The notes beneath the pieces were generated by a model. The model worked only from the letters and a program-made list of their open reading frames with translations, did no database searches and was not told the DNA's origin. Positions 59,885-64,000 of a stretch of 64,000 bases of DNA are shown in pieces (within the stretch, counting starts at the first letter, position 1; each line of letters opens with the position of its first letter). The position numbers were made by a program, and so were the translations under genes. The stretch comes from Caulobacterales bacterium (GTDB taxonomy: Bacteria; Pseudomonadota; Alphaproteobacteria; Caulobacterales; Parvularculaceae), in assembly GCA_020638525.1 (NCBI GenBank), contig JACKIL010000004.1, positions 186,001 to 250,000 on the forward strand, read 5' to 3'.

Positions 59885-60525
59885 CAGACGACATTCCTGA
59901 CAAGAAGGAACACGATCGCCGACAGCAGCGTGACCCCTGCGAAGGCTGCAAGGTTCGGCGGGCGCGACAGGTCTGCGCGAATTTTCTTCCTGAAAACGAT
60001 GAGCGCGGCGACGCCGGCGATGGCGGCGCCGACTTCAAGGCGCGTTGAAAAATAAAGCCCGCTTGCGAGGATGTGATAACCGCCGGCCGCCAGCGCCAGA
60101 TAGGAAATATAAAGGTGCCAGCGGCGGAAGGATTCGTAGTCCTTGTGCACGAGCTTGCGGTCAGCCCGCCGCGAAAACACGACAAGATAGATGACGGCCA
60201 GAAGCGCGATAACGCCCGACCACATATAGAGCGGCGCGCTGAGGCGGAAGTAGTTGGTCAGCACGGGTTCTGACAAGATCAGCCAAAAGCCATGCGCGAA
60301 GATGAGTGCGAGCGCGGCGTAACCGATGATCTCGTGAAGCTTCCGCGCATTTGCGCCGCGCACGCCGAACATCAGGACGAGGAGACCGCAATATGCGGCA
60401 AGGCCAAGCGCGTTCGCAAAATCCCAGCTCCACCCGCCGCCAGCGCGCGGGGCGTGAAGGAAGGCCAGCAGGAAATAGAAGGCGAAAACCGCGATCGCCG
60501 CCGCCATACGGCGCCCCCTCCGCAT
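59884..60525 (-). CDS. ferric-reductase-like transmembrane heme-b protein
   Basis: A 213-residue inner-membrane protein with about six helices. Histidine pairs in KLHEIIGYAALALIFAHGFW and RRWHLYISYLALAAGGYHIL are spaced to hold b-type hemes, as in the ferric-reductase-like (PF01794) domain. FAD and NAD domains are absent. I set the start at the ATG at 60525; a TTG lies 3 bp before. Downstream, sharing one base, is the tetraheme cytochrome, so electrons may pass across the membrane to periplasmic hemes. The acceptor is unknown. Confidence 0.8.
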   Translation of the reverse strand: MRRGRRMAAAIAVFAFYFLLAFLHAPRAGGGWSWDFANALGLAAYCGLLVLMFGVRGANARKLHEIIGYAALALIFAHGFWLILSEPVLTNYFRLSAPLYMWSGVIALLAVIYLVVFSRRADRKLVHKDYESFRRWHLYISYLALAAGGYHILASGLYFSTRLEVGAAIAGVAALIVFRKKIRADLSRPPNLAAFAGVTLLSAIVFLLVRNVV

Positions 60526-60528
60526 CAA

Positions 60529-60546
60529 CTAGGACAGATGTCCTAG
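60529..60546. promoter_or_regulatory. 18-bp palindrome abutting the cytochrome operon start
   Basis: CTAGGACA-GA-TGTCCTAG is symmetric over both 8-bp arms and ends 3 bp before the ATG at 60525. A minus-strand -10-like CATAAT (60565-60570) lies about 20 bp further upstream, so a bound protein would block transcription or translation start. The factor is not identified; an Rrf2-type or other redox/NO regulator is a guess. Confidence 0.6.
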
Positions 60547-60626
60547 AGTGAGGGTGTTGCGGACATTATGCAAGGCTGGCGTAAAATGAGGCTTTCAGCA
60601 ATTCAGGCGGAGCAGCGCGCGCACCC

Positions 60627-60710
60627 TCAGGCGATGAAAAGGCGCGCTGCGACATAGATCACGCAGCAGGCCATCGCGCCGACGACGAAGTAGTTCACGT
60701 AGAGTTGCAT
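60627..60710 (-). CDS. 27-residue membrane peptide
   Basis: A short frame encodes MQLYVNYFVVGAMACCVIYV and seven more residues ending RLFIA: one hydrophobic helix with a Cys-Cys pair and a single arginine near the end. The ATG (60708-60710) is preceded on the minus strand by GGAGGGAGAGAG, one of the best ribosome sites in the window. It lies 81 bp before the cytochrome operon's palindrome on the same strand. It may be a small subunit of a membrane complex; this is unproven. Confidence 0.55.
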   Translation of the reverse strand: MQLYVNYFVVGAMACCVIYVAARLFIA

Positions 60711-60978
60711 CTCTCTCTCCCTCCGGCGGATTCCTCGCGCTTTCGCGCGCGGGTTCCCCTCCACCGGCTCCGGGCCTCATATGCGCGGCCTTGCACCAAA
60801 GATCATCACCCCCCGGGGTGAGTTCTCGCCGGACCGCCCGGAATTCGCGCCGGATCGCCGGCGCGGCGCCTCGCCCGGCTTTAATTTGGCCAAAGTTGCG
60901 AACTGAGGTACGAGGCCCCGACTGCTTGCAGAGACGACTACTTTAGAGACTTCAGCATCTTCGAGACCGAGCCCCCTC

Positions 60979-62265
60979 ATGGCCGCTATCGCGACGCCCG
61001 CGTCGACCCCGCCTTTCTCTTTCTTCGAATGGATGATCGCACGCCGCTATCTTGGCGCGACGAAGCGCGGGACGGGCGTGTCGCTCATCTCGATCATCGC
61101 TTTCGGCGGCATCATGCTCGCGGTCGCGACGCTCATCATCGTCATGTCGGTGATGCAGGGCTTCCGCTCAAAGCTTCTTGACCAGCTCCTCGGCGTCAAC
61201 GGCCACATCTTCGTGCAAGCGACGGAGCCGATCGCGGATTATGCGAACCTCGCTGAAAAGCTCCTCGCCATTCAGGGCGTGAAAGAGGCGACGCCTCTCA
61301 TTCAGTCACCTGTCTATGCGAGCGCAAGGGGAGAGACGGGCATCGTCATGCGCGGCGTGCGCAAGGATGACCTGATGAAGATCGGCTATGTGACATCGCC
61401 AGAGCATGTCGTCGCGGGTTCGTTCGACGGCTTCGGCGTCGGCAAGAGCGGCGGCGATGAAATCGCGCTTGGCAGCCGCATCGCCTATTCGCTGGGCGTA
61501 TGGGCCGGCGATCCAGTGACGCTGATTTCCGGGCGCGGCGCCGATACGCCATTCGGCCCGACCTTGCGCAAGAAAACCTATCGCGTCGGCGCCGTCTTCG
61601 AGGTCGGCAATTCAGAATATGACGGCTTCATCGGCTTCATGCCGCTCGAGCAGGCGCAGCTCTTCTTCAACTATGGCGACGCCGTCGAGCAGATCGAACT
61701 GAAAGTCGCCGACCCCGAACGGGTGAAGGATTATCGCGAGGCGGTCGTCGAAGCGGCGCCCGGCTATGAAATCCGCGACTGGCAGCAGCAGAACAGAAGT
61801 TACTTCAACGCGCTCCAGACCGAGCGCAGCGTGATGCGGCTGATCCTTCTTCTTATTGTCGCCGTCGCTGCGCTTAACATCATCACGGGGCTGATCATGC
61901 TCGTCAAAGACAAGACGGGCGACATTGCAGTCTTGCGCACCATGGGCGCGACGCAAGGCTCCATCATGCGCATCTTCTTTATATCCGGCTCGCTCATCGG
62001 CGTTCTCGGCACGCTCGCCGGCGTCGTTCTCGGCGCGGTGTTCGTCTGGAATATCGACGCGATCGAGCACTTCCTCTCATGGGTCTTCCAGACCGATCTC
62101 TTCCCGGAGGATGTCTATTACTTCAAAGGCGTGCCGGCTGAGATGCAGGGCGGCGAAGTCGCGCTCATTGTCGGCTGGTCGCTCATCATGTCCTTCATCA
62201 CGACGATCTATCCGGCCTGGCGCGCAGCGCGGCTCGATCCGGTCGAAGCGCTGCGCTATGAATAG
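60979..62265 (+). CDS. lolC: lipoprotein-releasing ABC transporter permease (LolC/LolE type)
   Basis: A 428-residue permease with four membrane helices and a large periplasmic domain. MIARRYLGATKRGTGVSLISIIAFGGIMLAVATLIIVMSVMQGF and the C-terminal ALIVGWSLIMSFITTIYPAWRAARLDPVEALRYE are the LolCE hallmarks. Alphaproteobacteria usually have a single such permease working as a homodimer (LolF-like). It releases outer-membrane lipoproteins from the inner membrane. A SnoaL-like gene separates it from lolD by 377 bp. The 268-bp gap before it holds GC-rich inverted repeats but no gene beyond the 27-residue frame. Confidence 0.95.
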   Translation: MAAIATPASTPPFSFFEWMIARRYLGATKRGTGVSLISIIAFGGIMLAVATLIIVMSVMQGFRSKLLDQLLGVNGHIFVQATEPIADYANLAEKLLAIQGVKEATPLIQSPVYASARGETGIVMRGVRKDDLMKIGYVTSPEHVVAGSFDGFGVGKSGGDEIALGSRIAYSLGVWAGDPVTLISGRGADTPFGPTLRKKTYRVGAVFEVGNSEYDGFIGFMPLEQAQLFFNYGDAVEQIELKVADPERVKDYREAVVEAAPGYEIRDWQQQNRSYFNALQTERSVMRLILLLIVAVAALNIITGLIMLVKDKTGDIAVLRTMGATQGSIMRIFFISGSLIGVLGTLAGVVLGAVFVWNIDAIEHFLSWVFQTDLFPEDVYYFKGVPAEMQGGEVALIVGWSLIMSFITTIYPAWRAARLDPVEALRYE

Positions 62266-62275
62266 GAGGCGCTAG

Positions 62276-62653
62276 ATGACACTCTCCACGCAACGTTTCG
62301 AAGCCTGGATCGAGGCCTACGGCAAGGCATGGATAGCGCGCGACTCAAACCGTTTCGGCGCGCTCTTCGCGGAAGATGCGATCTATTACTGGACGCCGTT
62401 CAACGAGCCGTTGAGGGGCAGGGAGGCGATTGTCGCCGCCTTCTCGAAGGCCGTCGGCGGCGAGCGCGACATCGAATATGGCGCGCGCGCTCTCTACACC
62501 TCCGCCGAACTCGGCGCCGCGCACTGGAGCGCAGCGCTGACGAAATTGCGCGGCGGCAAGCGCCAGCATCTCGACGGCATTTTCGTCGTCGTCTTCAACG
62601 AAGCCGGCAAGGCGATCTCGCTGCGGCAATGGCACCATAAAGATGAACGATAG
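62276..62653 (+). CDS. SnoaL/NTF2-like protein
   Basis: A 125-residue NTF2-fold protein: FEAWIEAYGKAWIARDSNRFGALFAEDAIYYWTPFNEPLRGREAI is the family start, and HWSAALTKLRGGKRQHLDGIFVVVFNEAGKAISLRQWHHKDE completes the cone-shaped sheet. Members are small hydrolases, isomerases or binding proteins. It is inserted between lolC (10 bp) and lolD (11-bp overlap), so it is cotranscribed with them, yet no role in lipoprotein sorting is known. Confidence 0.85.
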   Translation: MTLSTQRFEAWIEAYGKAWIARDSNRFGALFAEDAIYYWTPFNEPLRGREAIVAAFSKAVGGERDIEYGARALYTSAELGAAHWSAALTKLRGGKRQHLDGIFVVVFNEAGKAISLRQWHHKDER

Positions 62654-63353
62654 CACGCCCGCGCGTCGCCAGTCCGATGTCGTCCTGCGCCTTGAAGGCG
62701 TCGAACGGCGTTATGGCGACCTCGTTATTCTTCAGCCGTCTGACTTTTCGCTGGCGCGCGGAGAGACTGTCGCGCTGCTGGGGCCGTCCGGTTCCGGCAA
62801 GTCGTCGCTGCTGCATATCGCCGGCCTGCTTGAACGGCCTTCCGCCGGCGAGGTCTACATTGAAGGCGAGGCCGTCTCGCGCCTGCCGGATGCTGCGCGC
62901 ACGCGCATCCGCCGCGACAAGCTCGGTTTCGTCTACCAGTTCCATCATCTGCTCCCGGAGTTTTCCGCTCTCGGAAACGTCTCCTTGCCGCTGCTGATCG
63001 CCGGCAAGAAGAAATCCGAAGCAGAAAAGGAGGCCGCGCGCCTTCTGACGGCGCTTGGCCTTGGCGAGCGTCTTCACCACCAGCCGGGCCAGCTCTCGGG
63101 CGGGGAGCAGCAGCGCACGGCGATCGCGCGGGCGCTTGCGAACAATCCGAAGATCCTCCTCGCCGATGAGCCGACAGGCAATCTCGATCCGAAAACCTCG
63201 GACGTCGTCTTCGATTCTCTCCTGGGGCTTGTGCGGGCGGAAGGACTTGCCGCGCTGGTTGCGACCCACGATCACCGTCTCGCCCGAAGGCTCGATAGGA
63301 TTATAGTTATTCGCGACCAGAGGTTGTGTTTGGCGGATAAAGAATCAGTGTAG
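62643..63353 (+). CDS. lolD: lipoprotein-releasing ABC transporter ATPase
   Basis: A 236-residue ATP-binding subunit. Walker A GPSGSGKS (47-54), signature LSGGEQQR (151-158) and Walker B ILLADEP (171-177) are intact; FVYQFHHLLPEFSALGNV is typical of LolD. It powers the permease encoded just upstream. It overlaps the SnoaL-like gene by 11 bp. Confidence 0.96.
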   Translation: MNDSTPARRQSDVVLRLEGVERRYGDLVILQPSDFSLARGETVALLGPSGSGKSSLLHIAGLLERPSAGEVYIEGEAVSRLPDAARTRIRRDKLGFVYQFHHLLPEFSALGNVSLPLLIAGKKKSEAEKEAARLLTALGLGERLHHQPGQLSGGEQQRTAIARALANNPKILLADEPTGNLDPKTSDVVFDSLLGLVRAEGLAALVATHDHRLARRLDRIIVIRDQRLCLADKESV

Positions 63354-63403
63354 CGCCAAGACCTGTGGAAATTTTGCACGCTTCTTGCGAGAATTTTCCA
63401 TGT

Positions 63404-63452
63404 GAAACAGTTAGCTAAATTGCTTGACTGTTTCGGAGTGAAAATGTTAGGA
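63404..63452 (+). promoter_or_regulatory. candidate promoter/operator of the gene at the right edge
   Basis: GAAACAG (63404-63410) and CTGTTTC (63428-63434) form a perfect inverted repeat. TTGACT (63424-63429) with TTAGGA (63447-63452) at 17-bp spacing may be a promoter. This 131-bp gap is AT-rich. Confidence 0.35.
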
Positions 63453-63484
63453 AACGTTAAGGTTTTTAGTTTGGGGGACTTGCA

Positions 63485-64000
63485 ATGAAATACCTGGTGT
63501 CGGCCGCTATTGCCTCGCTCGCGATGGTTGCTGCTGCTCACGCTGCGCCGATGACCATCGGCGGCGTGAACTTTGACTCTTCAAATACGCCGATCGACGT
63601 GAAGATCGCTCAAGGCGGCCACTTTGTGGGACCGCCCTCCGGTTGGCGTAATGTCGGCGACGACGTTCCGGAAGTCGAAGGCTTCGACCTCGACACGAGC
63701 TTCGAACTCGACAGCAATGGCACATCTCCGGATGACGTTCTTTCGCTGCTCTTCGCTTCGCCGCTGGCGAATGGCGGGGGCGCGTGCACGGCGTCGGCTG
63801 ACCCGAAAACAGGCCCGGCCAGCGCCGCGGCTTATGCCGGCTGCGACCTGCTCGTGTTCGAAATCCTCGACCAGCCCGACCAGCCGACGCTTTCGCTCAC
63901 GCTTGGCGGCGTGACGATCTACGGCGTGCTGCTCGCTGACGTGAAGCTCGATACGGATGGCGACGGCAAAGCCGATGATCCGGTTGCGATCTGGGGCTAT
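63485..64000 (+). CDS. secreted protein, C-terminal part beyond the window
   Basis: The frame is open to the window end (172 codons visible). A signal peptide MKYLVSAAIASLAMVAAAHA is followed by an acidic mature chain: PMTIGGVNFDSS, a Cys pair around NGGGACTAS and AGCDLLVFEILDQPD, and DTDGDGKADD, a calcium-binding loop of the EF-hand/thrombospondin-3 kind. The style resembles PEP-CTERM or VPLPA-CTERM exported proteins, but the sorting tail is not visible. Upstream is lolD; the gene has its own AT-rich promoter region. Confidence 0.75.
   Translation, partial: MKYLVSAAIASLAMVAAAHAAPMTIGGVNFDSSNTPIDVKIAQGGHFVGPPSGWRNVGDDVPEVEGFDLDTSFELDSNGTSPDDVLSLLFASPLANGGGACTASADPKTGPASAAAYAGCDLLVFEILDQPDQPTLSLTLGGVTIYGVLLADVKLDTDGDGKADDPVAIWGY

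Noticed and set aside
63354..63400. Terminator after lolD
   Set aside because: TGGAAA/TTTCCA-type arms are weak, AT-rich and lack a GC stem with T-run.

Overview
The window is a gene-dense, GC-rich chromosomal segment of an alphaproteobacterium. The evidence for the group is: a lexA promoter carrying the alphaproteobacterial SOS box GTTC-N7-GTTC; the gltA-gltX-comEC-lexA-trpCDG block in an order familiar from this class; a short (448-residue) prolyl-tRNA synthetase followed by lolC/lolD; and a TetR-type PaaR instead of PaaX. I would guess Parvularculales, Hyphomonadaceae or Caulobacterales, but the sequence alone does not settle the order. No rRNA, CRISPR array, integrase or transposase was seen.

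Layout. 1-9.9 kb: end of a 2-methylcitrate/citrate synthase, folE, an enoyl-CoA hydratase, a CPA1-type antiporter, a soluble histidine-kinase-like protein next to a HerA-like ATPase, a periplasmic isoaspartyl peptidase, pfkB, radC and map. 10-16 kb: GH24 lysozyme-like protein, orphan Phd-like antitoxin, CinA-type protein, sdaA, an HxlR regulator divergent from a small secreted protein, an MFS transporter and tRNA-Leu(UAA). 16-31.7 kb: a TIR-domain multi-pass membrane protein behind gltA, then gltX, comEC, two small membrane-protein families (DUF6326 and DUF4386) with an AraC regulator, lexA, trpC-trpD-trpG, a divergent polysaccharide deacetylase, an EF-hand protein and lipB. 31.8-54.7 kb: tRNA-Leu(GAG), then a full phenylacetate catabolic locus. 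One wing runs leftward (paaG-paaZ-paaK-EthD-paaR). paaI-paaJ runs rightward. An unrelated stretch follows (lipoprotein, TetR/carboxymuconolactone pair, and a TMEM165/GDT1 manganese exporter with a yybP-ykoY riboswitch), then paaABCDE, an extra ferritin-like Paa paralog, paaH and paaF. Next come an aromatic-type aminotransferase and a fused indolepyruvate:ferredoxin oxidoreductase, divergent from an Lrp-type regulator. 54.8-64 kb: fhs, a patatin-like phospholipase, proS, a tetraheme c3-type cytochrome with a membrane heme-b-like partner and a 27-residue membrane peptide, lolC, a SnoaL-like protein, lolD, and the start of a secreted protein cut by the window end.

How the genes work together. 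The aminotransferase and the ketoacid:ferredoxin oxidoreductase can turn phenylalanine into phenylacetyl-CoA, which PaaABCE epoxidises, PaaG isomerises, PaaZ opens and oxidises, and PaaF/H/J degrade to acetyl-CoA and succinyl-CoA; PaaK feeds in free phenylacetate. Two promoters in the locus share one design, a -35 box TTGACC embedded in a putative PaaR operator. Best candidates for new biology: the extra diiron-like Paa protein, the TIR/7-TM protein, the cytochrome c3/membrane-heme/micropeptide module under an 18-bp palindrome, and the HerA-ATPase/degenerate-kinase pair. None of these is proven here to be a new system.
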